In this document: in pieces, positions 32,654 through 45,293 of the stretch
How positions within the stretch are numbered: the stretch's first letter is position 1
Layout of the letters: the number at the start of each line of letters is the position of its first letter
The notes under the pieces: generated by a model
Told to the model about the DNA's origin: nothing
Seen by the model: only the letters and a program-made list of their open reading frames with translations
Database searches by the model: none
Program-made: the position numbers and the translations under genes
Assembly: GCF_025399195.1 (NCBI RefSeq)
Contig: NW_026252090.1
Location: 124,001 to 188,000 of the forward strand
Direction: 5' to 3'
Source: Umbelopsis ramanniana AG
Taxonomy: Eukaryota; Mucoromycota; Umbelopsidomycetes; Umbelopsidales; Umbelopsidaceae
Length of the DNA stretch: 64,000 nucleotides

Positions 32654-34736
32654 ATGACTAGTCTCACAAGCCACGAGAGCGAGAACAAAGCGAACGTACA
32701 ACATGCTGAGCACACCACAGCTGATGAAAGCCATCAAGTAATGGACGCGGACGAACAGTTGTTGAGATCTTTGGGCTACCAGCAGGTAAGGAGACAATAT
32801 CTTTTTTGGCAGTCTGGCGATCACTCTACACAGTCGTTTAACCTATAGCCTTCGTTTAATTCAGGATCTGAGTCGTAACCTATCAAAATTCTCGAACATG
32901 GCCATTGCCTTTTCTTGCTGCTCAGTTCTATCAGGTCTTACTCCTGTAAGTTTCCCGTCAGGAGTTGATTGCATCGCATACTTTTACTAAGCATCGCACT
33001 TTTGTTTTCTGTAGATGTGGGGTACCGCCATGTATGAAGCTGGCTCTATGTCGGTCATTTGGGGTTGGTTCGTCACAACGATGTTCACAATTTGCGTTGC
33101 GGTGTCTTTGGCGGAGATTTGCAGTGCTTATCCTACTACGGGTGGTCTGTATTTCTGGGTGAGTCGACTTGCTACTGCCGACTGGGTTCCTCTTGCCTGC
33201 TGGCTCACTGGATGGGCCAACTGGATGGGTTTGGCATGTAAGTGATATATAATTTTTTTTCTTATTTTCGTCTGATATAGTAAGTTGATTGACATCGTTG
33301 CTAATTTGAAACTCAGTCGCTATCACTTCTGTCGATCTTGGTCTGGCTCAGTTCATCGGATCAGTTATCAATATTTGGTATGTTTGATAGAGGAACCGAA
33401 TCGAGTCAAAATAATCAAATCAAAAACCAAATAACTAACACCTATTTGTTTTCATTTGCTCAGGCAACCTGAAGTTGACACCTCAGTCTATATGGAATAT
33501 GGCATCTTCGTTGGCATTCTTATCATTCACGGAATTATCACATCTGTTGCTGTTAGATGGAACGGTATCATGAACCAACTTTCTTGTAAGTACTTCTTTT
33601 TTTTTCTTATTGCCAATGACAACAATCAATCTAATCTAAATTACTTGTATAGTCTGGTTCAATATGCTTGGTATTTTACTCATTGTCATCGTCGGTTTGG
33701 CCCTTACACCTAATAAGGCATCTGGTAGCTGGGTGGTAAGCAAAATTACTTTGAAAGCACAACTGAAGTGCAGAATTTTCATTCCTGACATTTTTTTCAT
33801 TGTACGCAGTTCACAAGCGAGTCTTTCCAGAACAACTCTGGCTTTGCATCCGACGGCTATGCTTTTCTCCTTGTCATTCTTCAAAGTCAATATACCCTCT
33901 CTGGCTACGATTCAGCCGCCCATATGTCTGAAGAAACAAAGAACTCCCAAAGTGGCTCGCCATTTGGTATGCTTTTCTCTGTCATTGCCAACGGTGCCAG
34001 TGGTTTCATCTTCTTGATCGCATGCAGCTTTATGGTGCAGAACTTCGATGCTCAAATCACCAATGCTACTATCCTTCCTGAATTGGCTCAAGTCTTCCAT
34101 GACGGTGTTGGCCCTGCCTGGACTATGGTCTTCCTCATCTTTGTCATGGGTTCCATCTTCTTCTCTGGTTCCGCTTTGACTCTAGGAAGTTCTCGTATGG
34201 TTTATGCTTTCTCCCGTGATGGTGCTATGCCTTTCTCCAAGAAACTTCACAGCCTCAACGAAAAGACCAAGTCTCCTGTCTGGGCTGTTTGGTTCAACAT
34301 TGTTGTTGCTGGTCTTCTTGGTCTTCTCTTCATCATCAACAGCACTGCATACACTGCTATTGTCTCCGTTAACACCATTGGTTCTCAACTTTCTTACTTC
34401 TTCCCTATTCTGCTTCGCATCACCATTTCTCGTAAGACCTTTGTTTCTGGTCCCTGGAAACTTGGTGCTTTCGCCGTTCCTCTTGGTGTTATCTCCTGCA
34501 GCTGGCTTCTCTTTACCTGCGTTCTTTTCATTCTGCCCACCGTCGCTCCTATCGATGCTGAGAACATGAACTACGCTATCCTTCCTTTCGTTGTCATCAT
34601 GGGCGCTTCAACATTGTACTACTACTTGTTTGCCCGAAAATGGTTCACTGGACCAGTTCGTGTCGTCGATGGCGAACAAGTCATCCTCGAAGAAGAAGAC
34701 CTAGATGCTGTCACCACAGAAAAGCAGCATCAATAA
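32654..34736 (+). CDS. APC-superfamily amino-acid/choline transporter (Uga4/Hnm1/Bio5-like)
   Basis: This is a permease of the amino acid/choline transporter family, which imports amino acids, GABA, choline or biotin precursors across plasma or vacuolar membranes. Seven exons join to about 520 aa with 12 predicted membrane segments. The N-terminus is polar (MTSLTSHESENK), followed by DEQLLRSLGYQQDLSRNLS. Family motifs are FSCCSVLSGLTPMWG, the consensus block VAVSLAEICSAYPTTGGLYFWVS, ACWLTGWANWMG, YTLSGYDSAAHMSEET, and SSRMVYAFSRDGAMPFSK. The C-terminal tail is acidic (ILEEEDLD). The longest frame upstream (to 32564) starts with a non-ATG codon and overlaps the TATA box, so 32654 is chosen. 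The substrate is not readable. Confidence 0.9.
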
Positions 34737-34985
34737 TTTGATTTTTTAAATGCCATTACGGCCTTAAGTTTGTAAATAACAATATGAAATAAATCTATTT
34801 CTAATTATTAATTATGTAATAAGGGCAGTCGTGAGAAGTAAACGAATACTTTATGTTTGGTTACCGTCGACATTAATGCAACATTTCTCTATTTGACAGG
34901 TTTGCGGACTGTCAAGTATGATTTTATTACAGCAAGACTTTTTGATTTACAATCCATCAGTATCTTGGAATTGTCTATAGGGATA

Positions 34986-35625
34986 TTACATGTTGGCCAA
35001 GTCATCTAATGCTTTGCCATCTACACGCTGGATGATCCATTGCTTTTGAGGTTCAGCTCCCAGAGCCTTATAGAAAGCAATAGAAGGCTGTTTTGTAACA
35101 AAAAATGATGAGTCAAAGTGACCGACAAACAAAAAGCTCTCGATATGACGTTGAGAAGACTTACCTCGTTCCAGTCTAGAACAACCCATTCGTAACGGCC
35201 GCAATCCCGATCCCTTGCAAGTTTAGCAAGATGGGTAAGAAGCTTCTTGCCATATCCGAAGCCTCGGTATTCCTTCAAGACGAAAAGATCTTCCAGGTAA
35301 ATACCAGGTTTGCCAACGAATGTAGAGAAGTTGTGGAAGAACAAGGCAAATCCAACAGGAACTAGACGTCATAATACATTAGAAAAATACTAGTCACTAT
35401 ATGTATGAGGGTATCACACATACCTTCTTCGCTGGCATCGCTTTCCTTGTGATATCCAATAACTACCTCAGCGTACTTGTGCTCGAAGAGATTCTTGTGC
35501 AATTGCTCTTCGGTGGCAGTGACCTCATGAGCAAGCTTTTCATATTCGGCCAAAGCCTTAATGAAACTCAAGATCAAGCCGGCGTCGGAAGGCTTTGCTG
35601 GGCGAATTTGAAATGTTGCAGTCAT
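34986..35625 (-). CDS. Diamine/thialysine-type GNAT acetyltransferase (SSAT-like)
   Basis: Three exons join to about 162 aa. The first exon opens MTATFQIRPAKPSDAGLILSFIKALAEYEKL, typical of the spermidine/spermine and thialysine acetyltransferase group. The junction gives EEVPVGFALFFHNFSTFVGKPGIYLEDLFVLKEYRGFGYGKKLL, which contains the acetyl-CoA motif (R-G-F-G-Y-G). The last exon begins PSIAFYKALGAEP. These enzymes acetylate polyamines or lysine analogues. The choice between polyamine and thialysine cannot be made here. An upstream frame extending to 35715 begins at a non-canonical codon; the ATG at 35623-35625 starts where homology begins. Confidence 0.85.
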
Positions 35626-36845
35626 TGAAATGGGACAAGGAAGGAATGACAAAAGAAAAAAGTGTAGACAAATAGCGGAGTGAAAGGATCCAAACCATAA
35701 AGTTAAACTCAGCATTTTGTAATTGAGGTTCCACTGGTTATGTTTCCACTCATTATGTTAAATGTTACTGTATTACGGTAAACTTGTGTTGTTTTATGTT
35801 CCTTTTAACTCGTGGATGAATTAGTGTTAATGATTTCGAAATTTGATTTTGAAATAAAGCAATTGCTGTCAATACAGCTGTTTCGCCTTACCATCAAGTA
35901 CGACTTTGTGGTTGTATCCTCGTCTTGTTGGGGCTTGCTCGGTACCCTGGCATATCGGTCGCAAATTTTCATTGGGGTCTAAGTCCATATGCAGAGGTAG
36001 ATAACAATTCGATGATGGCGCTCCACTTTCGAGTGGCCGCTCGCAGAGTCGCTCCTTCATATCTCGGCTGATTGACCCGTCCGATAATGAAGATGTCAAG
36101 GGTGAGCTTCTGTCCTGAAGCTTCTTGCTCAATGAAATGGTTGATCGAATCAGGTTTCTGGCCAGTGTTTGACGCAGTAAGTCTGGCTATGGATTCCATC
36201 TCCTTGATTATGAAATTTTCATAATGGCGAGTCGCCTAAGTTTTTTGATGCTTTGTGAAAGGATGTCGTCGCCGAGGTGCCTCCGTCTCGTTCGCTGACT
36301 GCGAATCTTAGTGTTTCATAGAATCTTCTGTGATGTATTGACCTGAGGTTTCATCAATCTACATTTGGCTGTGACCAATTGGAAAGTGTCTATAGTGTGT
36401 CTTATGGGGTCTAGAAAGATTATATGTTGAGAGTCTCTGGATCCGTCCAACTACCCTTTCATACTCTGGGACGTTTTGTGTGACGTTTTCAAGGTGGTAT
36501 GGCATATTGTTATTCAAAGAATATCGCGTCTCTTTAAACATTTTTGGTGGAAAAGTGTACTTTCATGTTATCCTTGCTCTCTGGCCTGTTCTTCATGAAA
36601 AATTGCTTCAGGAAAGATTTTCAAGAGGCTTCACTCTGTTCTGCGGGGAAGTCAACGTTGTTTTTAATGGTGTCCATTTTTCGTTATACATCGGCTATGA
36701 ATGCACAGCTCACAGAGCTTGTATCACTTTTGAGCTGAAGTGAAGTCAATCACATTTAGTGTAGTAGAACGTGATCCTCAACAGAAGTTTATTACTTCTT
36801 TTCCAAAAACAATTAAAGCTGTATATTAACAAGAAAAAAAAAATC
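35626..36845. other. Intergenic region, no assigned gene
   Basis: This 1.2-kb region includes a 76-codon ATG frame on the minus strand (36199 down to 35969, start MESIARLTAS) and an overlapping open frame in another phase ending near 35869. Neither shows a domain. No RNA gene or repeat family was recognised. Confidence 0.4.
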
Positions 36846-38147
36846 TTATCGCATGGTGGTGTCTTCTGAGCGCCACAAGCGTACCGTTCTGTCGAAGCCG
36901 GCACTCGCAAGGCCAGTAACCGGATCAAAAGCTAGAGATCGAATCATAGCAGTGTGTCCAGAGAGTTCGTATGAAACAGTTGCGGTCTTAACCTCAATGA
37001 CCCTAATACGACAATCATTGCCACCAGCGATATAAACGTACTTTCCACTAGAGTCCCAGCAATGTCGTGGTGCCGCACTGAGACTGTCTGTGGCCGATCC
37101 ATAGAAGTTACGTAACTGAACCGAGCTGTGAACGCCGAAAAGAATGACTCGTCCGTTACTATCATCTGTTGAAACCAGCACGTATTTTCCATTGGGACTG
37201 ACGGAAATCCACATGGGAGTAAAAGAGACCCAGTCGTCGCCGTTGGAGTTCATGTTATATCGGGTGTCTGTGAAGTCTTTGAGAGAGATATAATGAAGGT
37301 AGTTATCATCCCGAACACCTGCTACAAGAACCGAGGAATCGGGCAGGAAGCAAATAGCTTCAACGTTGCCGACCAGGGGACCAAACTTTTTGGTAAGCTG
37401 ATAACCAGATTGCTCGTTCCACGTGTAGATACATAGCGATCGATCATACGATGCAGTGGCCATCCACTGTCCATCTGGCGAAAAGATGCCACGGACTACA
37501 AACTTGGTATGATCGGTGAATCTCTGAATGACAGCTTCCGTCTCAGTGTCAGATATGACTGTTTGTAGATCCATAGAGGTTGTCAGCATCCAATTTGGCT
37601 TCTGAGGGTGAAAGTCAACACTGAGAACACCTGCACGATGATGGTTGAAGCATTTGATAATGTCGCCGGTAGCCAAATCAGTAAATTTAACAGATTTGTC
37701 TCCAGATGCAGTAACAATAATCTTCATGGATCCCAAATTATGAATGGAAACATAGAGAATATTTCCTTCATGAACGCCTTTTAGTGTATTTTCGAGAATT
37801 GTCGGGTGTGATCCATCACCTTCAACCAAATCTTTCTCCCAATGGTTTCTTCAAAGTGTCAAATATGATATTTCCGTTAGAACCTTCTTTCCTTTATACA
37901 AATAGTAAACTATGGCTTACTTGTGAATATCTGTATTTTTCATTGCTCCAACCACTGCATTGAGCTCGTGTTCCTGGATCAGTTGTGATAAAGGAACATC
38001 TGGAGTTGTCTTCAAAATGTGTGAATCTACATAGGCTACGCTGTGAGATTCCTTTTCAAACAGCTCTGCAGTCTTTGTATAACCGTTCAATTGTAAAAAT
38101 TGATACACTAGGGCGTGAGCTTTGGCGTTCGAATCAGCTGAAGACAT
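36846..38147 (-). CDS. LisH-domain WD40-repeat protein
   Basis: Two exons, joined as ...DIHK|NHWEKDLVEG, give about 400 aa. Residues about 12-45 form a LisH dimerisation motif (VYQFLQLNGYTKTAELFEKES). The rest contains about seven WD40 repeats, for example GSMKIIVTASGDKSVKFTDLATGD, GQWMATASYDRSLCIYTWN and the final LAFDPVTGLASAGFDRTVRLWRS. LisH-WD40 proteins are usually scaffolds in ubiquitin-ligase, transport or cytoskeletal complexes. I cannot identify the orthologue. The start at 38147 is divergent from AFI1 at 38294, with only 146 bp between the two ATGs. An upstream in-frame extension to 38231 is possible but would overlap the shared promoter. Confidence 0.85.
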
Positions 38148-38293
38148 TACTGTAGCAGAGCGTAAAATTATGCTGGTGAACAGTGGCGGAATGGAGAAAT
38201 TACCCAAAATGGGCGTATCTGTGACTGACAACGGCTCTCATATTCCCAATTTACTGGTTGAGTTGAAGTTCATCATTTCTTGTACCTGTCATC

Positions 38294-41073
38294 ATGTTTG
38301 CAGATGCACAACATGTGCAGTATATCCTGCTAGCAGAGTTCGACATTGACAAGGGAGCATCTCTAAATCACCAATACCCCTCAGAAACTGGAACAAATGA
38401 ACAGTAAGCTGCCCCAACTTGAACCGCAATTCCCCACCTTCATCTCTCCATTGTGGCACATAAATAGTCGGATCTTGGTCGCTAACCTTTCTTTGTAGAA
38501 TACTTTCAGAACTTATGTTACCAGATGGTGCCCATATGCGCTCTGAAGATTGGACAGTTTTCTTTCTTAACCAAACAATTGAGGAAACCGAGAAATCAAA
38601 TCAACGCAAGCTTGATGATGATGTTGAAGAGAAGCCATTGTTATACGTGCTAAACCTTGTGCGCACTAAACATGACATTAATGCAAGAAGGTATATCAAC
38701 GTTACTATTGAGAATAAGGGTTTAGCTCGGTCTGTACTAATTGGCTCATGTAATCAAAAGAGGCGCTACCGTTCGGGCAATGGCAATTTGTACTAGACAC
38801 CAGTACCTGCATATCTACAAGGTAATTTTCGAACAGCGCGTCGATCTACGTTTGCATTTTAATGACAATTGATCAACAAACACTCATTTTCTACTCAATG
38901 GTACAGCCCGTCCTACTACTGGCTATGGAAAATTATTTCTCTGCTCCATCCATCGCCATTCTCGAATCGCTTTACAAAGCCGTCAACTCTATGGACTTAT
39001 CTCAGATGCCTCACTTCACATTTCACGAAAGGCAGATATTGAGAGCTGCTGAAAGCAAAAACATGTTTGAAGAGAAGTTCGAGGCGATGGAAGCACAACA
39101 GTCAAATGGCGCAACTGACTCTGCAAGTTTAGCAAAATTAGCGGACATGGGCATATCAGCCGCATATAATGGATCAAACATGCAATTAGCCACATCTAAT
39201 GGCAATAACATTGCAAATGATCGAATGCGCCGAGGAACTTACATTGATTTGACTTCAGGGCAACGACGCGAAGTCCTTCCCACCATTAGCAAGGATCGTC
39301 ATTTTTTCGAAACCAAAGTTATTTATGATGGCATCAAGCTTCCTATCCGTGTCCCCTTAACACTTAATACCGAGGAAGTAGGCGATGTAAGTGCTATGGT
39401 GATTGCTGTTCTCTATCATACTCACTATTAACAAACTTGCAACAGTTTTCCTTGATACAACTTATCAGCACATTCTCACCACCGACTATCACTTCATCCA
39501 CACATGCATATCACCCACACCTCGACTCTAATGGTGCAACCACACACCCTATTATCATCCTCTTGAACGCACTTATCACACAAAAAAGAATCATATTTCT
39601 GGGCCATGGTCACCCTTCTGGTGAGGTTGCAAATTATGTTCTGGCAGCATGTGCCATGGGAAGTGGATGTGGAACTACGTTGCGTGGCTTCACTGAACGG
39701 GCTTTCCCTTACGCCAATCTTACTTCCGTGGATGATCTCTCCAAGTGGTAAGCTTCGTCACCAATCTAAGATCTGCGTTCTAATTCTTCTAACTCTCATC
39801 ATCACATTCAGCCCTGGCTTTATCGCTGGTGTCACAAACCCAACATTTGAAGACCATCCAAGTTGGTGGGACGTGATGTGTAATATTAGTACGGGCAAAA
39901 TCACTGTGAGCAAAGAAATCCAACCGGCAAACTCGTCATCATCTACATTCCCTGATGCTATCGAGGACATTGCTATGGGTTCCTTATCCATTGGTAGATC
40001 ATCAACTACGTCTCTGGCTATGAGTCGCAACTTTGGTTACGAAATGAGTGATACCAATTCAGATAACGAGTTTATGAGCGAGGTAAAGTTGTAAACTGTA
40101 ATTACTGTTGTCTTCGTCCTAAACTTCAAATTAATCGATATTACCATGCAGGTTTTGGCAGCTATCCAAGCACATTACGGAGAGGCATCCATTAGAGCCA
40201 AATTTGAAGACTATATGCAGCGATTCGTTCGATTGGCTGCGCTCTACGAGGAGGAAACGTACCATTCCACTAAAATAGGAACCATGGGAAGCAAGATTCC
40301 TGATCCATTGGGTATACATGGCCAAAGTTTGGTATTTACCGATGAGACAGCTCGACAGCGTGAACTAGCATACAATACAAATCGAATCGAAGGATGGCGT
40401 CAGACGATATCTTATCGCTATTATCAAAGGGTGGGTTGGCTAGAATTTGTTTAGTAAGCCATGTATTTTCATTGACTTTGGGCTTTAGGATTTTGCTACC
40501 CTTGGAAGCAAAAGTGTTATCAAGAACATGGATGTCTACCGTCACATATCTAGACTTAAAATGTTAAAACACTTACCAGAAGAACAAGTCATTGCTCTCT
40601 TTAAGCTTTTCCTGGATGTCATCAAGACCGATGATCAGATCACGGAGGTATGTCTAATCAAACTTCTTGCTCAAGCGAAAGCTGGCTCAACTAACTTTTT
40701 TTTTCAGCTTTTATCGTACTTACCTCAGAATCAAGGCGGTCTTTTACCGCTGGGATTCGGTCTCTTCCATCCTTCAGCGCAAGTACGAAATTACACTGTA
40801 GAGTTCTTTAACCGCCTTGATCATCATCCAGTATGTATCCCTTATTTTAGATGCGAATTATGTATAGTTTGATTGTTCAGCTATTAACCCTTGTTATCAA
40901 AGGTTGGACGAAAGTTTATACAATCATTGAACCGTTTTCAAAAGCTGGCTTATGAACGGCTCAATCAGACTTCACCTAGCAACGAGCAATCGAATCGTCC
41001 CAATACGCTAATGGATCGCCAGAACAGTTTTGGCAGATCACCTACACCTACCGATCACCTAGTTGTAGGTTAA
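38294..41073 (+). CDS. AFI1: AFI1-like polarity protein (DENN-type, SPA domain)
   Basis: Yeast Afi1 links the Arf3 GTPase to polarity sites; the SPA (stabilisation of polarity axis) domain is a fungal DENN variant. The first exons give [29 protein letters not shown] and [24 protein letters not shown], the classic Afi1 N-terminus. Later exons carry the SPA core: [37 protein letters not shown] and [17 protein letters not shown], then [21 protein letters not shown] and [19 protein letters not shown] near the end. About ten exons make roughly 750 aa. A Ser-rich insert lies in the middle (around 39930-40060). The ATG at 38294 is preceded in frame by a stop, which supports the start. Confidence 0.88.
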
Positions 41074-41448
41074 CGCGATTGCAATCCTTTAAACTTATAA
41101 TTGTATAATTATAGTATTTTTTTATAAAACCAAATAAACCCGTGAAAGTCGAAAGTCAAAAAATCAATTAATATTGGCCTTTCACCATTTCAGTGCGGAA
41201 GTGGCACTGGTTCGTGTCACAATTCAGAAAGCTGTAAGATGAGTTCACCACACGAAGACCTAAGGCATTATATATCTCTATCAAAACAGGTTTATGAGGC
41301 CCTCTAGATTTTATTGCTACATGAACTATGCTTCCTAACTTGTATGTCAAATACAATGGGCGAATTTAACCAGTCTACTGGTAGTATATGATGGGTAAAA
41401 GGCATGATTTGTTGCCTCAAGTAGTATACGATACTGTAATCATATGGC

Positions 41449-43390
41449 TTACTCCACATGGAGAATATGGTATGAACTCTTGCCGACTCGAAGCACGCAT
41501 AACTTGTCATTCAGGAGGTCAGTGGGTTGTAATTTGACTCGTGGGTCGGTTACTTTCACATTGTTCAAGTAAACACCTCCGGACTTGATCAATTTTTGCG
41601 TCTCAGCTAGATCGACAGGTTAGTGCTTACAATAAATTAGCATCCATCGACTTAATTTGACTTACACTTTGATCGGGTTGCACCAGCCAAAACTGCAATA
41701 GCATCAAGTCCAACGTCAAGGACCTGATCACGCTTAGCAGCACGTAAGCGTTGACTGTCGTGGGCAAAAGCTTGAATAATATTATCGGCTCCGATTTCTT
41801 GTAAATCCCCACCGAACAAGACCTTGGTGGCAGTCTTTGCTTTGCTTACGCTTTCAACTAGGGATAAAATATTAGAAAATATTCAAAACATTGAATAATA
41901 AGGATATTATACATACGACCGTGCACAAGTTCTGTGACTTCATCTGCAAGCTTATGTTGAGCAATACGCTTTTCCGGGTTTTGCTGTAGAATGATATGAA
42001 TTAGATGAGCATATACGGTTTTCAGCACTCAATTCATGCATGCAGAGTAACTTACCTTATGTTCATGCATTAACGATTTAATTTCGTCAGGGCTCAAAAG
42101 AGTAAACAAGGGCAGGTAGCGTTCGACATCTTCGTCGGCCGTCTTAACGAAGAATTGGTAAAAATCAAACAGAGTAGTCATGGTTTCGTCAATCCATACA
42201 GCATTGCCTGCTGACTTTCCAAACTTCTCTCCTTTGGAGTTCAACAACAAAGGTATAGTGACACCAAAGGCGCGATCTTCTAACCGTCTTGTTTCTTGAT
42301 CATCTTGGCTGGCTGGAACGTGTAGTGTCGTGGAGTTTGGCTTCTTCTTGTGGATCATGTCTATACCGGCTGTAATGTTGCCCCATTGGTCGCTTCCTCC
42401 CAGCTGCGAGCAAGTTTTACTTATTAATTAGCGGCAGACTGACACAAAGCGATGATAGCTCTATATTTACCTGTATGCGACAAGAATGGTTGTGGTAAAG
42501 GTACCAAAAATCATAAGCTTGTAGTAATTGATATGCAAATTCTGTAAAGCTAATTCCATGTTCGCTATCCAAGCGAGCTTTGACACTAAACAAGTAGATT
42601 GCTTAGATCATATTTTCATATAGTATGCCCTATATAAGTATTGTTTACCTTTCGCGTGCGAGCATTTGCGTCACACGGGCATATCTTCCAACGTCACCAA
42701 TGAACTCCATGGCGCTCATACCCTTGAACCACTCAATATTGTTGAGTACTTTTGGAGTGTACTGTTCGGTTTCCTTGCTCAACCACCCTCTTCTTTTAGC
42801 ATATGCTGAACCATTTTCAAAAAAACGATGTATTTGTTGAGTAATGTTCGAGCTGTTATCGTCAATTGCTTCCTGTGATAGTGGAACTCGTTCTGATTGT
42901 CTTCCTGAAGGGTCGCCAATTGTGCCCGTTGCACTTCCGATCTGTTATTGACACATCAGCATATTATTCATTGAATTTTCAACGAAAAAAGTTTACATGA
43001 GCCGCTTACCAGAGCGATTGCTTGATGTCCGGTAATATGGAAGTGAAGTAAGCCCATAAAAGTGACCAGGTTACCGAGATGCAAACTTCTAGCAGTGGGA
43101 TCTACACCGCAATAAATGGCAGTTTTGTTTTGCGTGTGCTTCTCGACATCAGAACTTTTGGTTCAAACTACAGTTAGCTAAGTCGCAGGGGAATGGTACG
43201 GTACAGTGGGGTATGTTCAATGGTACCTGGTCAACGACGCAACAAGTCCTCTGCCGGTCATGTTGGAAATCACATTGCGAGTCAAGGTCGTTGAATGAAA
43301 AAATCGTATTCTACTATTTGATTGTTGAGGAAGTAGACTTATTCTTCCTCGAAACAGAGTCTCAACATTTAGCTTTGAAACGGCTCTCAT
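41449..43390 (-). CDS. MSY1: Mitochondrial tyrosyl-tRNA synthetase
   Basis: This class Ic synthetase charges mitochondrial tRNA-Tyr. About seven exons join. The N-terminus [20 protein letters not shown]...[10 protein letters not shown] is Arg-rich and matches a mitochondrial presequence, followed by [13 protein letters not shown]. The catalytic domain has [19 protein letters not shown] (HIGH-like HLGN), [38 protein letters not shown] and the KMSKS-equivalent KFGKSAG. The C-terminus contains an S4-like RNA-binding domain ([18 protein letters not shown]), ending [12 protein letters not shown]. The open frame extends to 43408 only through a TTG codon; the first ATG at 43390 is used. The bacterial-type (not eukaryotic cytosolic) TyrRS motifs support the organellar assignment. 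Confidence 0.92.
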
Positions 43391-44182
43391 GTCAATTGAA
43401 GCTGTCAACGCTCAGGCACCTGAATTTTTTGGGATGCTTGATTCTGAGTTGTGTGCAAACATTCGTGACTGCATTTAACTTTAATGAAGACGAAAATTTG
43501 AGGAATTCGCACAATACTTCTTTGCAACGAGATTGAGAAGAAAGTGTGTTTCATGTACAGAATTCTGTGATAAGATAATGATGGCATATTTAGTGGGTGA
43601 GGTCCAATGAATAAGTTACAAGCAATGAGGAATTGTAATTGATTTTAAAGGTGTAGTTTACTTGCTTGTGAGGACAGATACTGGTCAACTGTAATAAGGA
43701 CAATCTCAGAATTATGAAATCTACTTTCAGATCTCTCTATATCACTCCTACAGTGATACTTCTTTTGCGTGCATTTTTGGGAGGGGGTTACATGTTTTAC
43801 AAAACTTGCTATACATCGTTTTAGCAGAGTTCAACATTTGATACTGAGCTTCAACTTAATACCATATAGGCGCAAACAATTTCACAAAGGACTGTAGAAT
43901 AGACTATAACGACTGCGGCGATAGATCATCATAAAATTATAAAAGGATCATGAATATAGATATTTTCTTCTCATTTTGTAAAAGAAACAGTGTAGCGTAA
44001 TCGAATTTCTTTTCAGACTACTACTGGTCGTGATGTTTGGCCAGCAGGTCTCTACATCGGCGGAGGTTTAAAGCTTGCGCGAAGGAGCCAATAAACGACT
44101 AGTTTAAACCTGACGCCTGCTTTGTACCAATCACCAAATTGCGGACTATTAAAATTGGTATAAAAAGGTTGTATTTCTGTTC
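43391..44182. other. Divergent intergenic region, nothing recognised
   Basis: About 790 bp, AT-rich, with promoters of the divergent mitochondrial TyrRS and proline-rich protein genes expected. No ORF with a domain or RNA gene is seen. Confidence 0.4.
44159..44167 (+). promoter_or_regulatory. TATA box of proline-rich protein gene
   Basis: The sequence tataaaaag lies only 16-24 bp before the first ATG at 44183. Transcription would therefore start at or beyond that ATG, which suggests that translation begins at the next in-frame ATG (44198). Confidence 0.4.
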
Positions 44183-45293
44183 ATGTCAAGGATCTGCATG
44201 CCTGAGTCGTCTTCGTCTGAGAAACAGCCAGCGGCTTATAGGCAAATCCGCCCTAAGCCAACGCTATCATTCCATATCCTTAAACCTGCTAAAGTTGCTC
44301 CAAAGTTTCGAGTTCTTAAGCCACGTCCGTCGCCCTCAGTTCCACTACCGTTTCGCCCTTCCAGCGCCTTTCAACCGTACCAAGGTTAGAATTTGCGATG
44401 TGTACTACTTATTGTTCTTGAAGGAAAAACTTTAACACTTGAAATAACTACTAGGGCCAAATCTTTCGCCTTTACTGCCAGACTCATCATCACGACCCCG
44501 CCCAATAAGACCGGCTCCACCTTCTCATCGTCATCTCAGAGTTCCACCTAAACAATCGCTTAAGCGACGAAGACGAGGATACGGAGCTTCTAGTAAAAAC
44601 AACACCACTTTTAGGAGCATTAAACCCAAAGATGACCATACCTATACTGCTCGTTCACCATCGCAGGCCGACCCAACAGCAGCAGGAGTAGCGTTAGCGC
44701 TGAGAGCTGCTCAACAAATACCAGGAGCTTTATTAGAGCCCTCCGCCAACAACGACGATGGCCTAATTCCCACAAATACAGCGGAAGGAAGCCAAAGACT
44801 TTCGCCGACGTCAGTTGCCAGCCAATTAACAAACGAGTCACTCGATGATAACAGAATCCACCGACCACAACCAATTAAACCAAAAACCACATATCCTCCT
44901 ATTGCCCTAGCAACCACCTCTAGTAACAGTGGCTCTACGCCAGATGTTGCACAAAACAAACCCAATAGTGTGCCACCAGCATCGACAACAACCCCAGCTA
45001 TAAGACCTAAACTCATGCCAGCTACCACTGCACATTCACAGCCGCCACCTCCCGCCTTACGGCCACTTGTTTTCATTCCAACACCAGGAGGAGAAGCGCA
45101 ACTATACCAGCTAATATCCGTTCCATCCTTTCCTGGCGCATCATCCATTCAATCCACTCCTCGCCTTCCGGTAACTAGGTCGATAATCAATAAGACCGTA
45201 GTGATACCAAAGAGAAGGACAAGAAGATGTCAAAACTGCAATAAGCTTGGATGTCGCGGTAGCCAGAGAAGACACTTATGTACTGAAAAGTAA
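44183..45293 (+). CDS. Proline-rich disordered protein with C-terminal Cys cluster
   Basis: I do not recognise a family. Two exons, with a donor at about 44387 and an acceptor at about 44455, join to about 347 aa. Most of the protein is Pro/Ser/Thr/Arg-rich and disordered, with basic patches (KQSLKRRRRGYG) and poly-Pro (QPPPPALRP). The only ordered-looking part is the last 25 residues, RTRRCQNCNKLGCRGSQRRHLC, with C-x2-C-x4-C-x8-C spacing that could bind one zinc. This suggests a nucleic-acid or protein-binding role, by inference only. The start may be at 44183 or at the Met 15 bp downstream, given the position of the TATA box. Confidence 0.65.

Noticed and set aside
35869-36199. Overlapping minus-strand frames after the SSAT-like gene
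   Set aside because: One has an ATG (76 codons) but no domain; the other starts at TTG; no consistent splicing joins them.
43391-43408. Extended start of mitochondrial TyrRS
   Set aside because: The upstream codon is TTG; the ATG at 43390 begins a normal presequence.
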